DNA of 64,000 nucleotides from assembly GCA_025128025.1 (NCBI GenBank), contig JAHLYR010000007.1, positions 62,001-126,000 on the forward strand. The letters are read 5' to 3'. The notes below the pieces were generated by a model that did no database searches, was not told the DNA's origin, and saw only the letters and a program-made list of their open reading frames with translations. A program made the translations under genes and the position numbers. Within the stretch, counting starts at the first letter, position 1, and each line of letters starts with the position of its first letter. This DNA is from Synechococcus sp. CS-1330 (GTDB lineage Bacteria; Cyanobacteriota; Cyanobacteriia; PCC-6307; Cyanobiaceae). Below, one piece after another: positions 46,828-56,084 of this stretch.

Positions 46828-46872
46828 GGGGTTACCTGAATCAGGCCTACCTGTAACCTGGCAAAGCTTCTG

Positions 46873-46944
46873 GGGCGATTAGCTCAGAGGTAGAGCACTA
46901 CCTTGACACGGTAGGAGTCACTGGTTCGAATCCAGTATCGCCCA
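46873..46944 (+). tRNA. trnV: tRNA-Val (GAC)
   Basis: A complete cloverleaf of 72 bases: acceptor GGGCGAT (46873-46879) with ATCGCCC (46937-46943), D-stem GCTC/GAGC, anticodon stem CTACC/GGTAG with loop TTGACAC, so anticodon GAC, and T-arm CTGGTTCGAATCCAG. The discriminator is A at 46944 and no CCA is encoded. It lies between the S4 gene and murD. Confidence 0.97.
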
Positions 46945-46977
46945 TTTAAAAGTTCAGTATTAGCCCTAAGTTTCGAG

Positions 46978-48393
46978 ATGGCAGATGCAACAAGGGACCT
47001 AACCGTTGTTGTTGGACTTGCGCGCTCAGGCATTGGTGCTGCTCGGCTGCTTAATCATCTCGGTCATGCGGTGCTGGTGATTGAGAGCCAATCCAGCCCA
47101 GCACTCGAAACCAAAGCGAGCGCGTTGCGCCAGGCAGGCATTGATGTGCTGCTTGGTGTGCCCCTCCACGGCGACGCCTTTGCCGCCCTTGGATCCATTC
47201 CCTCATCCGTGGTGGTGAGTCCAGGCATCCGCTGGGACCATCCCACCCTGGTGGAGCTGCGCAACTCAGGAGTAAGTACCAAAGGCGAAATGGAGCTGGC
47301 TTTCCAAGCCAGTGGCAACGTGCCCTGGATCGGCATCACCGGCACCAATGGCAAAACCACCGTTACCCACCTGGTGAGCCACCTGCTTCAGCACGCTGGG
47401 CTCGATGCCCCGATGGGCGGCAACGTGGGCTTCTCTGGGGCCGAGCTGGTGCTGGAGCGACTGGAGCGCGGCGATCCCCAACCCAACTGGCTGGTGATGG
47501 AGCTCAGCAGCTATCAGATCGAATCGGCCCCTCATGTAACACCACGGGTTGGGATTTGGACCACCTTGACCCCCGACCATCTCGAGCGCCACGGCACCAT
47601 TGAGGCCTACCGGGCCATCAAGCGCAGCCTGTTGGAGCGTTCCACGGCGCCCATCCTCAACGCCGATGACGCCGACCTTCGCGCCCATGCCGCCGGCTTG
47701 CAGCGGGCCATCTGGGTCACCGCCGGCAGCCGGGAGGACCTCCCCCCCACGATTCAGCCCAGTCTCTGGATCGAAGCCGGCCAGGTATGGCAAGCCCCCC
47801 AGCCCGGCGACCCCGGCCCCGGCAAACTTTTAATGGCTGCGGATTGCCTAGCCATGCCCGGCGCCCACAACCGCCAAAACATGCTGCTGGCCGCCGCGGC
47901 CGGGCTCGAAGCCGGCTTAAGCGGCGCCCAGATGGAGCAAGCCTTCCGCTGCTTTACCGGTGTGCCCCACCGGCTCGAGCGCATCCGCGAGCAGCAAGGC
48001 ATCAGCTTCTACAACGACAGCAAGGCCACCAACTACGACGCCGCCGAGGTGGCGCTGCACGCCCTGGACGGTCCGCTAGTAGTGCTCGCCGGTGGTGAAT
48101 CTAAGCAGGGCAATCCCCATAGCTGGCTGGCAGCCTTGCAACAGAAAGCCGCAGCGGTGGTGCTCTACGGAGCTGCCCAGGCAGAGTTTCATCAACTACT
48201 TAGCCAAGCAGGCTTTAGCGGAGTTGTGCACTGCTGCGACAACCTGGCTGAAGCCGTACCCCTGGCCGACCAATTAGCCCGCAGCCATCGCTGCCTAGCG
48301 GTGCTGCTTTCCCCAGCCTGCGCCAGCTTTGACCAATACAGCGATTTTGAGGCCCGTGGTGATCACTTCCACCAGCTGGTGAAGTCGCTGTAA
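46978..48393 (+). CDS. murD: UDP-N-acetylmuramoylalanine-D-glutamate ligase MurD
   Basis: MurD adds D-Glu to UDP-MurNAc-Ala in peptidoglycan synthesis. The ATP loop GITGTNGKTTVTHLVSHLL, GNVGFSGAELVLERLE, the metal-binding ELSSYQIESAPHVTPRVGI and the C-terminal FYNDSKATNYDAAEVALHAL are all present. The 471-residue length is normal. ATG at 46978 lies 33 bases after the tRNA-Val gene, so processing of a joint transcript is possible. Confidence 0.96.
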   Translation: MADATRDLTVVVGLARSGIGAARLLNHLGHAVLVIESQSSPALETKASALRQAGIDVLLGVPLHGDAFAALGSIPSSVVVSPGIRWDHPTLVELRNSGVSTKGEMELAFQASGNVPWIGITGTNGKTTVTHLVSHLLQHAGLDAPMGGNVGFSGAELVLERLERGDPQPNWLVMELSSYQIESAPHVTPRVGIWTTLTPDHLERHGTIEAYRAIKRSLLERSTAPILNADDADLRAHAAGLQRAIWVTAGSREDLPPTIQPSLWIEAGQVWQAPQPGDPGPGKLLMAADCLAMPGAHNRQNMLLAAAAGLEAGLSGAQMEQAFRCFTGVPHRLERIREQQGISFYNDSKATNYDAAEVALHALDGPLVVLAGGESKQGNPHSWLAALQQKAAAVVLYGAAQAEFHQLLSQAGFSGVVHCCDNLAEAVPLADQLARSHRCLAVLLSPACASFDQYSDFEARGDHFHQLVKSL

Positions 48394-48448
48394 GGGCGTT
48401 CAGCTATCTAGCTCCTAACATTCGCGCACCAGGCGACCGCAACGGGCC

Positions 48449-48907
48449 ATGGCCTATTGGTTGATGAAAAGCGAGCCCGATGTCTACGGGATTGACCATC
48501 TGCAGCGGGAGGGCAGCACCCTATGGGACGGCATTCGCAACTACCAGGCCCGCAATTTTATGCGGAGCATGCAAATTGGCGATAGGGCTTTTTTCTACCA
48601 CTCCAATACCAAACCACCGGGCATTGTGGGCTTGATGGAGGTGGTTGAAACCCAGATTGTCGACCCCAGCCAATTTGATCCCAACTCCAAATATTTTGAT
48701 CCCGCCACAAGCCTGCAAAAGCCCCGCTGGGACTGTTGCAGGCTGCGCTACTTACGCCACTTCCAGCAGCTGCTCAGCCTGGATGCCTTGCGGGAAAACT
48801 TCAGCCCCGAGCAGCTGGGGGTGGTGAAGCGGGGCAACCGCCTTTCGATCCTGCCGGTTGAGCCCAGCAGTGCCGAGCGACTGCTGGAGCTGCTTGAGTC
48901 ACCATGA
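48449..48907 (+). CDS. EVE domain protein
   Basis: A 152-residue single-domain protein of the EVE (PUA-like) family, thought to bind modified bases in nucleic acids. The N-terminus MAYWLMKSEPDVYGIDHLQR, the WDGIRNYQARNFMRSMQIGD segment and FYHSNTKPPGIVGLMEVVE with ARP/D-type charged regions are diagnostic. The start codon of the next gene overlaps its stop (ATGA at 48904). Confidence 0.92.
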   Translation: MAYWLMKSEPDVYGIDHLQREGSTLWDGIRNYQARNFMRSMQIGDRAFFYHSNTKPPGIVGLMEVVETQIVDPSQFDPNSKYFDPATSLQKPRWDCCRLRYLRHFQQLLSLDALRENFSPEQLGVVKRGNRLSILPVEPSSAERLLELLESP

Positions 48908-49671
48908 GCCAACTGGCCCAGATCAGCCCCAAGCCCCCCCTGGCCATCCGCAGCGCCGTCGAGCGGGGCTGGGCGGCCTTCAGCCACTGCCCCTGGGTAC
49001 TGATGGGATTCACCCTGGTGAGCGGCGGCGCCAATTTGGCGGCCCAGCTGCTTTATCGCTACGAGAGCAGCCTGGTGCTGTCGCTGCTGGGCAAGCCCGA
49101 CCCCGTCGCCATCGCCCTGGCGGCGGCTGCCTGGATCATCTACGTCCTTACCGGGCTTTGGCTGGTGGTGGGGTTGATGCGGGGGGCCCAACTAGCCCTA
49201 AATCAGGAGAGACCCAGGCTGGCAGCACTGATCCGTGTCGATGGCAGAGCGATGTTGCGCTGCTTTGGAACCGTGGTGCTGATCCTGGTGGTGCTGGCAC
49301 TGATAGTGCGGCTGGCCCAGGCGAGCGCCTGGCTACTCACGATGATTCAACCGTTGTTAGCCCCCCTACCGTTGGTGGCGGGTTTGGCTGCCATTGTTTA
49401 TTTGAGCGCCGATCAGATTCTGAGCCTGCCGCTGGCCCTAATCGGAGGTCTTAACCCCCTGGCAGCCTTTCGCAGCGGGCGGGCCGCCACTGATCCCCAC
49501 TGGCTCCAGGCCCTTGGCCTAACCCTGGTGCTGCTGGCCATGGTGCTGGCCGGCTTCCTGGTGCTGCTCATCGGCCTAGTGGTGGCGTTGCCAGTGGCGG
49601 CCTGCACCCTCACGGCCGCCTACCAGCAACTATTTGGCCAGGAGGACCGGGGCCAGCTCACTGCTGCCTGA
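48904..49671 (+). CDS. Multi-pass membrane protein of unknown function
   Basis: A 255-residue protein with about five or six hydrophobic segments (for example IALAAAAWIIYVLTGLWLVV, GTVVLILVVLALIVRLAQAS and LTLVLLAMVLAGFLVLLIGL). A short soluble N-terminus (ISPKPPLAIRSAVERGW) precedes them. The pattern resembles DUF975/DUF2189-like integral membrane proteins, but I cannot assign it firmly. It starts inside the EVE gene stop and its 3' end overlaps the convergent DUF2811 gene by 14 bases. Confidence 0.75.
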   Translation: MSQLAQISPKPPLAIRSAVERGWAAFSHCPWVLMGFTLVSGGANLAAQLLYRYESSLVLSLLGKPDPVAIALAAAAWIIYVLTGLWLVVGLMRGAQLALNQERPRLAALIRVDGRAMLRCFGTVVLILVVLALIVRLAQASAWLLTMIQPLLAPLPLVAGLAAIVYLSADQILSLPLALIGGLNPLAAFRSGRAATDPHWLQALGLTLVLLAMVLAGFLVLLIGLVVALPVAACTLTAAYQQLFGQEDRGQLTAA

Positions 49672-49954
49672 AGCTCGCCTGGGAGGGAAAGAGATTGGCC
49701 AGGTAGCAGCGGGTGACTTCGCGGTCGCCAAGGCCATTTTGCACCAAGAAACCAGCTAGGGCCGCTTGAAAAAGCCGGTATTGATCCCAATTGGGGTGCT
49801 GCTCGATAAAGCCACGCATCGCGGCCAGTAAGGGCTCAGGCACCTCGGCGCGAAAGCTCACCGTCAAGCCTTCCCCCTCCAAGGGATCTTGAGCTCGGAC
49901 GGGAGTCTGCAGATCCATGGGCGATAGCGGCATTGTGTGGCACCAGTTCTCCAT
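49658..49954 (-). CDS. DUF2811 family protein
   Basis: A protein of up to 98 residues of a cyanobacterial family without known function. The conserved core is VSFRAEVPEPLLAAMRGFIE followed by QHPNWDQYRLFQAALAGFLV and QNGLGDREVTRCYL. The first 12-28 residues are not conserved, so the real start may be an internal one such as ATG at 49930 or 49918. Its 3' end overlaps the convergent membrane protein gene. Confidence 0.85.
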   Translation of the reverse strand: MENWCHTMPLSPMDLQTPVRAQDPLEGEGLTVSFRAEVPEPLLAAMRGFIEQHPNWDQYRLFQAALAGFLVQNGLGDREVTRCYLANLFPSQASFRQQ

Positions 49955-50256
49955 ACCAAGCCGGGCCCGTCAAATGGCCTGGCGAAGCTGCTCTGGCCAG
50001 ACTCCCAGGCTAAGAACCCAGCTCTGCCAAAGCATTTGCCATGCCCCCCTCGCCTTTGGGCCAAGCGGTGAGGCTGGAGCCGGCACTGTCAAGGGGAAAG
50101 GGTCTGGCGGCGAGCTTCTCCCCAGGCCCTAGCGGGCAAGCCCCATCTGAACAACTGACCTGGGGAAAAACTGAGCAAAACCAAGACTGATCTGGGGGCT
50201 GTGCGGGAATACGGCAATGATCAGCAGTGCTGATCAGCTTCAACTGCCCCTGGGTC
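49955..50256. other. Gene-poor 302-base gap with a 19-base palindrome
   Basis: No convincing gene is seen on either strand; the open frames here are rich in Pro, Ser and Arg and lack family resemblance. The only clear structure is the palindrome at 50218-50236. The part next to 49955 probably holds the DUF2811 promoter. Confidence 0.6.
50218..50236. repeat. 19-base inverted repeat downstream of the DUF1818 gene
   Basis: TGATCAGCA (50218-50226), a central G, then TGCTGATCA (50228-50236) are perfect inverted arms. It lies 20 bases beyond the DUF1818 stop. It could be a hairpin in the leftward transcript or a protein-binding site. No T-run follows on either strand. Confidence 0.8.
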
Positions 50257-50637
50257 TCAGCTGAAACTGTGCGGGCTTGCCCACAGAGCCAGGGCCGCCA
50301 CCAAAGCCGCGCTGGGCCCGGGTAGCCAGCTTCCCTCAACGGCACGGCAATCAGCCCCAGGCGTGAGCACAAACCGCAGCGACCAGGCGTTGCGGTCGCC
50401 TTCCAAGGCAATCCACACAGGGCCGCGCTCGAGCTCAATGCTGATCGACTCTTCCGGCATCAACTGACTTGCCAAATCATGGTGCTCTTGCACCAACTGC
50501 ACCAGAGCCCTCCCCAGCCCGTGGGCTTCCTCCGCAGTGAGCTCAAAGGCCCAGTCCTGGCCGCCAATCAAAAAAGAAAAGGGGTGGCGGGCTGAATCCT
50601 CCAGCCACCTCCACCCCTCGCCTTCTTGAACAAGCAT
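50257..50637 (-). CDS. DUF1818 family protein
   Basis: A 126-residue soluble protein of a cyanobacterial family of unknown function. The N-terminus (VQEGEGWRWLEDSARHPFSF), the LIGGQDWAFELTAEEAHGLG stretch and ISIELERGPVWIALEGD are typical of the family. It follows rpoZ on the same strand after 8 bases, so the two are likely cotranscribed. Confidence 0.85.
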   Translation of the reverse strand: MLVQEGEGWRWLEDSARHPFSFLIGGQDWAFELTAEEAHGLGRALVQLVQEHHDLASQLMPEESISIELERGPVWIALEGDRNAWSLRFVLTPGADCRAVEGSWLPGPSAALVAALALWASPHSFS

Positions 50638-50645
50638 CGGCCGAA

Positions 50646-50882
50646 TCAGCCGGGCAGCAGATCTGGCTGGTCCTGCTCATCGCTCATTTCGATGATGGCC
50701 CGCTGCACGGGTTTAATCATCGAATCGTCGAGCAGACCATCAAAATCATCAAAACGACGCTGCTTAGCCCGGAAAGCAATCTTCACCGTGGTGAGGTAAC
50801 GGTTGCTGGTGTGGCGGATCAGGCTCTCGGCCCGCTGGGCCAGTTCCTTGTGGTTGACGTCAATACCGCTCTGCATGGGCAC
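50646..50882 (-). CDS. rpoZ: RNA polymerase omega subunit
   Basis: The omega subunit aids assembly and stability of RNA polymerase. The 78-residue protein resembles cyanobacterial Rpo[21 protein letters not shown] with [20 protein letters not shown] and [16 protein letters not shown] at 50882. Divergent to the Hsp70-like gene with 57 bases between starts. Confidence 0.88.
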   Translation of the reverse strand: MPMQSGIDVNHKELAQRAESLIRHTSNRYLTTVKIAFRAKQRRFDDFDGLLDDSMIKPVQRAIIEMSDEQDQPDLLPG

Positions 50883-50939
50883 CCTTGTAATCGACTCAAC
50901 CTAGGTCAACAGCGGCAATTCACCGTTTAGAAGGGTGTA

Positions 50940-52499
50940 ATGCGGGGCACGCTGGCGATTGATCTAGGCAGCAGCACCACGGTGGTGGCCTACCAGGGGC
51001 CAGACTCCGCGGCCACGCTGCTGGCCCTGCCGCCCTATAGCAGCAGTGAGCCGGTGGTGGTGCCAACCCTGCTATGGCTCAGCGATCCAGCCATGCCAAG
51101 GCCCCTGATCGGTCGCCAGGTATTGGAGGCGGGCCTGGCCCACAGTGATGGCCCCCAGCTGCACCGGGACTTCAAACGACAAATCGGCGCGCTGCCCTAC
51201 CCGGCGCCCCAACCACCTCCAGCCTTGCCCCTGGGGCCAGAAGAGGCAGGAGCCTTGCTGCTGAGGCAGCTCTGGGCCGCCCTGCCGCCAGGGCTTACGC
51301 CCGAGCGGCTAGTGCTGACCGCTCCCATAGACAGCTACCCCCGCTACCGCCAATGGCTGCAGAAGGTGTGCAGCGAGCTAGAGGTGCCTGAGCTGGCCCT
51401 GGTGGACGAGCCCACCGCCGCAGCCATCGGTGCGGGATTACCTGCTGGCAGCACGGTGCTGGTGGTGGACCTGGGAGGCGGCACCATCGACCTGTCCCTG
51501 GTGGCCCTAGAGGGTGGCGAAGGTCGCCCGGCGCCCATGGCCCAGCTGCTGCGCTTCGCCGGCCGGGATCTGAGTTCAAGTCGCCAGGCCCTGCGCTGTG
51601 CTCGGGTGATCGGCAAGGCAGGGGTGGCCCTGGGAGGTCGGGATATAGATCGCTGGATCGCAGCCCACCTTTGTCCCGGCGCCCCCCTTGATGGGGCCCT
51701 GCTGGAGGCCGCTGAATCGCTCAAATGCCAGCTCAGCAGCGCCGAAGAGGCCCTGGTGTTCTGGAGTCCAGCGGGCCTGCCTCCCCAACCTCTGCGGCTG
51801 AGCCGCAGCCGCCTAGACGCCTTATTGATGGAGCGGGGCTTGCTGGCCCAACTCGATGATCTGTTGGAGGTCGTGTTGGCGGGAGCCCGCCGCGATGGCC
51901 TAGCCCCAAACCAGATCACCGCCCTGCTGCCGGTTGGTGGCAGCAGCCGCATGCCCCTGATCCGCCAATGGCTGCAGGAGCGCTGCGGCGGCATTCCCCT
52001 GCAGCAAAGCCGGCCGGTGGAGGCCGTAGCCCTGGGGGCCCTGGCCCTCACACCGGGGGTGCGGGTGCGCGATGTTTTGCGCCACGGAATTTGCCTGCGC
52101 TGCTGGGATCAGCGCTCCAGCCGCCATCACTGGCAACCGCTGTTTGTGGCGGGGCAAACCTGGCCGAGTGAGCGGTCGCTGGAAATCGTGCTGGCCTGCA
52201 GCAGCCCGAACCAGCGAAGCCTGGAGCTGGTGCTGGGGGAACCAGACAACGAAAGGCGCAGCGAGGTGGTGTTTGAGGCCGGGCTACCGGTGCTGCGGCC
52301 GCGACCAGCGGGGCAAGCCCGCGTGATGCCCTGGAGCGAGCAACCCCCAGATCTTGCCCTGGACGTGCCCGGCCAGCCTGGCGAGGACTGTTTGCGATTG
52401 TCATTTTCCGTCAACGACCAGGGCCAGCTGGTGCTCAGGGTCACGGACCTACGCAGCGGTCGCCGCAGTGCCCCCCAATTACTGGGCCCGGTACGCTGA
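50940..52499 (+). CDS. Short Hsp70-like chaperone/ATPase
   Basis: A 519-residue protein with an intact Hsp70/actin-like ATPase: phosphate-1 loop LAIDLGSSTTVVAYQG, connect region ALVDEPTAAAIGAGL, phosphate-2 loop LVVDLGGGTIDLSL and adenosine motif LLPVGGSSRMPLIRQWL. The C-terminal beta region (about 370-519) is shorter and diverged, and the helical lid of DnaK (usually to about 630 residues) is absent. Client range is therefore probably unlike DnaK. It is divergent to rpoZ and upstream of a hypothetical gene. Confidence 0.85.
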   Translation: MRGTLAIDLGSSTTVVAYQGPDSAATLLALPPYSSSEPVVVPTLLWLSDPAMPRPLIGRQVLEAGLAHSDGPQLHRDFKRQIGALPYPAPQPPPALPLGPEEAGALLLRQLWAALPPGLTPERLVLTAPIDSYPRYRQWLQKVCSELEVPELALVDEPTAAAIGAGLPAGSTVLVVDLGGGTIDLSLVALEGGEGRPAPMAQLLRFAGRDLSSSRQALRCARVIGKAGVALGGRDIDRWIAAHLCPGAPLDGALLEAAESLKCQLSSAEEALVFWSPAGLPPQPLRLSRSRLDALLMERGLLAQLDDLLEVVLAGARRDGLAPNQITALLPVGGSSRMPLIRQWLQERCGGIPLQQSRPVEAVALGALALTPGVRVRDVLRHGICLRCWDQRSSRHHWQPLFVAGQTWPSERSLEIVLACSSPNQRSLELVLGEPDNERRSEVVFEAGLPVLRPRPAGQARVMPWSEQPPDLALDVPGQPGEDCLRLSFSVNDQGQLVLRVTDLRSGRRSAPQLLGPVR

Positions 52500-52602
52500 A
52501 AATTAACGGCAAACCCAAGTGGACGCCGCAAGCGCTGCCCTCAGCTGACGGCATCTCGGCCGCAGCGTCCATAAAAATAAGTCTCATATTTCTGTATTTG
52601 CC

Positions 52603-53445
52603 TTGGCCCTTCGCCGCCACAGGCTGCCCCGTTTCTGGCTGGGTCTCACCCTGGGTCTTGTGGCCTGCGGCATTGGGGCGACCTACTGGTGGGAGCAGCA
52701 GCTGCCACAACGGTTGGAGCAGGCGGCAAGGAGCGGTGACCTAGAAGCCTGCCTGCGCTACAGCGAACAGCTCGAAGCCCTGCGCTGGCTGGGGGGGCAG
52801 GCCCCGGCCGAACAGGGCAGCTGCCGGCGTCGCAAAGCGGCCCAGCTCTGGCAGCAGGAGCGCTGGGGCGAGGCTCTGCAGTTGCAATTGCAACTGGTGA
52901 ACTCCCTTGCAGGCAGCGAAGCAGACCGCGAACGGCTGCTGGTCTGGCAACAAAACCTGCAGCAGCGCGCCATGACCCGCTTCCTGGAGGGCGACCTACC
53001 TGCAGCACTGAAGATCCTGGCTGTGATGGGCGATGACCACCGGGCCGACGGCGACAGCCTGGGCGACAAACTCAGTGAAAACTGGACCCGCAACCGGCTG
53101 CAGCTGGAGCGGGCCAAGGGCCTCACAGAGCAAAAGCGCTGGTGGGAGGCCCTTGAGGCCCTCACCCGCATCGACCATCCCTGGTGGAAAACCCAGAGCC
53201 GCGGCCTACAAGCCAAGGTTCAGAAGGGCATCGAAGGCTTGTCAGTGCAGGAGCGCGAACACGACGCCCATGGCCAGCTGCCCCACACCGTGCCCTCCGC
53301 CCAACTCGATGCCCAGGTGCGCCAACGGATCTCCCAGGGTATGGACGAGTGGTCCGCGTTCCAGGAGGCCTGTCGCGCCTTAGGTGGACAGGTGGTTGAG
53401 GCCGGGCCGGAGACGGCCTGTCAGCGCCGATCCAGCAAGCGGTGA
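52603..53445 (+). CDS. Membrane-anchored helical hypothetical protein
   Basis: A protein of about 280 residues with one N-terminal membrane segment (about 10-30, RFWLGLTLGLVACGIGATYW), then a helical region rich in Gln, Glu, Arg and Trp (LRYSEQLEALRWLGGQAPAE, ALQLQLQLVNSLAGSEADRE) that resembles TPR-like repeats. The C-terminus is charged. TTG at 52603 is the only start that keeps the anchor. No family is recognised. It follows the Hsp70-like gene in the same direction. Confidence 0.7.
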   Translation: MALRRHRLPRFWLGLTLGLVACGIGATYWWEQQLPQRLEQAARSGDLEACLRYSEQLEALRWLGGQAPAEQGSCRRRKAAQLWQQERWGEALQLQLQLVNSLAGSEADRERLLVWQQNLQQRAMTRFLEGDLPAALKILAVMGDDHRADGDSLGDKLSENWTRNRLQLERAKGLTEQKRWWEALEALTRIDHPWWKTQSRGLQAKVQKGIEGLSVQEREHDAHGQLPHTVPSAQLDAQVRQRISQGMDEWSAFQEACRALGGQVVEAGPETACQRRSSKR

Positions 53446-53488
53446 TTGGAGCGTGACAAGATTGGCCGCGCGATGAAGCTCTGGAGCC

Positions 53489-53707
53489 ATGCAGGCAGGT
53501 GATCAGGTTCAGGTCTCCGAAAGCGTGGTCGTATACCACCACCCCCAACACCGCGGGGTCGCCTTCGATCTCAAAGGGCAACAGGGTGAGGTGGTCACCG
53601 TGCTCAACGATTGGAAGGGCCGGGTGATCAGCCCAACCTTGCCGGTGGTGGTTGCTTTCGGCAAATTTCGGGCCCATTTCCGCTCAGATGAGCTGACTCC
53701 CGCCTGA
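53489..53707 (+). CDS. ftrV: Ferredoxin-thioredoxin reductase, variable chain
   Basis: The small chain of the enzyme that passes electrons from ferredoxin to thioredoxin in light regulation. The 72-residue protein has the SH3-like barrel pattern: MQAGDQVQVSESVVVYHHPQ, GVAFDLKGQQGEVVTVLNDW and VVVAFGKFRAHFRSDEL. The catalytic [4Fe-4S] chain (ftrC) is not in the window. The ferredoxin partner gene petF is at 42551-42850. Confidence 0.93.
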   Translation: MQAGDQVQVSESVVVYHHPQHRGVAFDLKGQQGEVVTVLNDWKGRVISPTLPVVVAFGKFRAHFRSDELTPA

Positions 53708-53725
53708 TCGCTCGCCTGACTCCCG

Positions 53726-54262
53726 CTAGAGCTCTGGCCGCAGCAGGAAAACCCCCTCCTCGCCATCGATCTGCTGCAGGCAGAGCTGGATTGATTCTTG
53801 GCGACTGGTAGGCACCACACGCCCACAGAAATCGGGCTGGATAGGCAACTCCCGGTGACCGCGATCCACCATGGCCAGCAAGCTGACCCGCTTGGGCCGC
53901 CCCCAAGCTTGCAAGGCTTCTAGGGCTGCCCGCACAGTGCGTCCCGTAAAGATCACGTCATCCACCAACACCACCTGGCGCCCATCCAGCGCCACAGGCA
54001 ACTCGGTGGGCTGGCCCAGACGGGTGCCGACTCGCTCCAGGTCATCTCGATGAAAGGTGGGATCGACACTGCCTTGGTCGATCGGATGGCCAGCTAAAAC
54101 TGCCAAGCGGGAGGCCAATACCTCAGCCAACGCCACGCCACGGGTGGGTATGCCGAGAAGCACTAATGAGCGGCTGTCCGCGACCCCTTCCAACACCTGG
54201 GATGCAAGCCGGTCAAGGGTACGGCCCAAATCCAGGGCCGAGAGCAGTTCGAGCCGATGCAT
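53726..54262 (-). CDS. pyrR: Pyrimidine operon regulator/uracil phosphoribosyltransferase PyrR
   Basis: PyrR in Gram-positive bacteria attenuates pyr operons and has UPRT activity. The PRPP-binding loop VVLVDDVIFTGRTVRAAL is intact, and GIPTRGVALAEVLASRLA with MVDRGHRELPIQPDFCGR follow the family. ATG at 54262 gives 178 residues; another in-frame start at 54277 adds five. Whether it controls RNA here is unknown; no PyrR-binding attenuator is seen in the window. Divergent to gpmI. Confidence 0.92.
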   Translation of the reverse strand: MHRLELLSALDLGRTLDRLASQVLEGVADSRSLVLLGIPTRGVALAEVLASRLAVLAGHPIDQGSVDPTFHRDDLERVGTRLGQPTELPVALDGRQVVLVDDVIFTGRTVRAALEALQAWGRPKRVSLLAMVDRGHRELPIQPDFCGRVVPTSRQESIQLCLQQIDGEEGVFLLRPEL

Positions 54263-54402
54263 TAGGGAATCCGGCAAGTCGGCTAGGGCTGGTTGGCTGT
54301 GTGACCAAAGGCTGACCCCGAGCGAGGCAGCTGGGATCGCAGCACATTTGCACTGTAAGTTGGTTTTGGAAGGCGTTGGTTCAACGTCGCTAGGCGAGAC
54401 GG

Positions 54403-56061
54403 GTGACGACTATTCCCTCCCAGCAGCAATCCACCCTGGCACCAGGGCCAGCATCGGCCTCCCGGGCTTCATCCTCTGTGGCCCCGGTCGTACTCGCCAT
54501 TCTGGATGGCTGGGGCTACAGCCACGAAGCCGATCACAACGCCATTCGTGCTGCCAGCACCCCGGTGATGGATGCCCTCTGGCATGCCTATCCCCACACC
54601 CTGATTGAAGCCAGCGGCGCCGCTGTCGGGTTGCCAGATCATCAGATGGGCAACTCCGAGGTGGGCCATCTCACCATCGGCTCCGGTCGAATCATTCGCC
54701 AGGAGCTGGTGCGGATCAGCCAAGCCGTCAAGGACGGCAGCCTGGCCGCAAACCCTGCCCTCAATGCCTTAGCCGACGGCCTCCTGCTCAAGGGCGGCTG
54801 CCTGCACCTGATCGGCCTGTGCTCCGATGGGGGCGTTCACAGTCACATCACCCACTTAGGGGGTTTATTGCAATGGGCCGCGAGCCGCGGTCTCAAGGAT
54901 GTCTGCATCCACGTGATCACCGATGGCCGGGACACGGACCCGAGCAGTGCCCCCCGATTCGTCACCCAGGTTCAAGAGCAGATCAGTAGAGCCGGCGTCG
55001 GGCGTATCGCCACCCTCTGCGGCCGCTACTGGGCCATGGATCGCGATAACCGCTGGGACCGCACCGAAAAGGCCTATCGACTCTTAACCGAACCAAGCGA
55101 GATATCCGAGCTCAGCCCGGTCAATGCCATCCACGCCTCCTACGCCCAAGAGATCGGCGACGAATTCCTCGAACCGTTGCGATTGACGGAGGGATTGATT
55201 AAGAGCGGAGACGCCCTGGTGTGTTTCAACTTCCGGCCCGACCGGGTGCGCCAGTTGATCCGCGCCCTGGTTTTGCCTGAATTTGACGACTTCGCCCGGC
55301 AGCGCCAAGCCCCCCTGGATGTAGTCACCTTCACCCAATATGAAAAGGGCCTGCCAGTAGCGGTGGCTTTCCCGCCCGAATCTCTCGATGGCTTGCTGGG
55401 CCAAGTGGTGTCGAACTCGGGGCTGCGCCAGTTCCGCACAGCTGAAACCGAAAAATATCCTCACGTCACCTATTTCATGAACGGGGGCATTGAGCAGGCC
55501 TTCCCTGGTGAAGATCGCCACCTAGTCCCCTCGCCGCGGGTGGCCACCTACGACCTATCCCCGGCGATGTCCGCCGGCGAGCTCACTGAAAGCTGTATTG
55601 CAGCAATCAAAAAGGGCATTTACTCGTTGGTGGTAATCAATTACGCCAATCCGGACATGGTTGGGCACACCGGCAAAATGGCTGCCACCACTGAAGCAAT
55701 CACCACTGTCGACACCTGCGTAGGAAAGCTGATGGAGGCCACCAACCGCATGGGGGGCACGCTGCTGATCACCGCTGACCACGGCAATGCCGAAGTGATG
55801 GAGGGCCCAGATGGTCGCCCCTGGACGGCACACACCACAAATCCCGTGCCGGTGATTTTGGTGGAGGGCGAAAAACGCAAGCTTCCCGGCCACGGCACCA
55901 ATGTGACGCTGCGTGACCATGGCGGCCTAGCCGACATCGCCCCGACCCTGCTCGAGATCTTGCACCTGCCCAAGCCCGCAACCATGAGCGGTGAATCACT
56001 GATCCTGGCAACTGGCACCGCAGCCGAAGCCAGTCCCATCCCCCAGTCCCTGGGCGTTTAG
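54403..56061 (+). CDS. gpmI: 2,3-bisphosphoglycerate-independent phosphoglycerate mutase
   Basis: GpmI interconverts 3- and 2-phosphoglycerate in glycolysis. The alkaline-phosphatase-type core is intact: [20 protein letters not shown], the catalytic Ser in [46 protein letters not shown] and [16 protein letters not shown] at 54403 gives 552 residues; the first 27 are not conserved, so a later start is possible. secG follows after 23 bases. Confidence 0.95.
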   Translation: MTTIPSQQQSTLAPGPASASRASSSVAPVVLAILDGWGYSHEADHNAIRAASTPVMDALWHAYPHTLIEASGAAVGLPDHQMGNSEVGHLTIGSGRIIRQELVRISQAVKDGSLAANPALNALADGLLLKGGCLHLIGLCSDGGVHSHITHLGGLLQWAASRGLKDVCIHVITDGRDTDPSSAPRFVTQVQEQISRAGVGRIATLCGRYWAMDRDNRWDRTEKAYRLLTEPSEISELSPVNAIHASYAQEIGDEFLEPLRLTEGLIKSGDALVCFNFRPDRVRQLIRALVLPEFDDFARQRQAPLDVVTFTQYEKGLPVAVAFPPESLDGLLGQVVSNSGLRQFRTAETEKYPHVTYFMNGGIEQAFPGEDRHLVPSPRVATYDLSPAMSAGELTESCIAAIKKGIYSLVVINYANPDMVGHTGKMAATTEAITTVDTCVGKLMEATNRMGGTLLITADHGNAEVMEGPDGRPWTAHTTNPVPVILVEGEKRKLPGHGTNVTLRDHGGLADIAPTLLEILHLPKPATMSGESLILATGTAAEASPIPQSLGV

Positions 56062-56084
56062 CCTGCCCCTATCCAAGGAGGCCC

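Noticed and set aside
46830-46858. GGTTAC/GTAACC inverted repeat before tRNA-Val
   Set aside because: Only six bases pair, with no T-run; it may simply overlap the tRNA promoter.
50010-50438. Minus-strand open frame of 142 codons across the 49955-50256 gap
   Set aside because: It overlaps the DUF1818 gene in another frame and shows no family resemblance; Pro/Gly/Cys-rich composition looks random.
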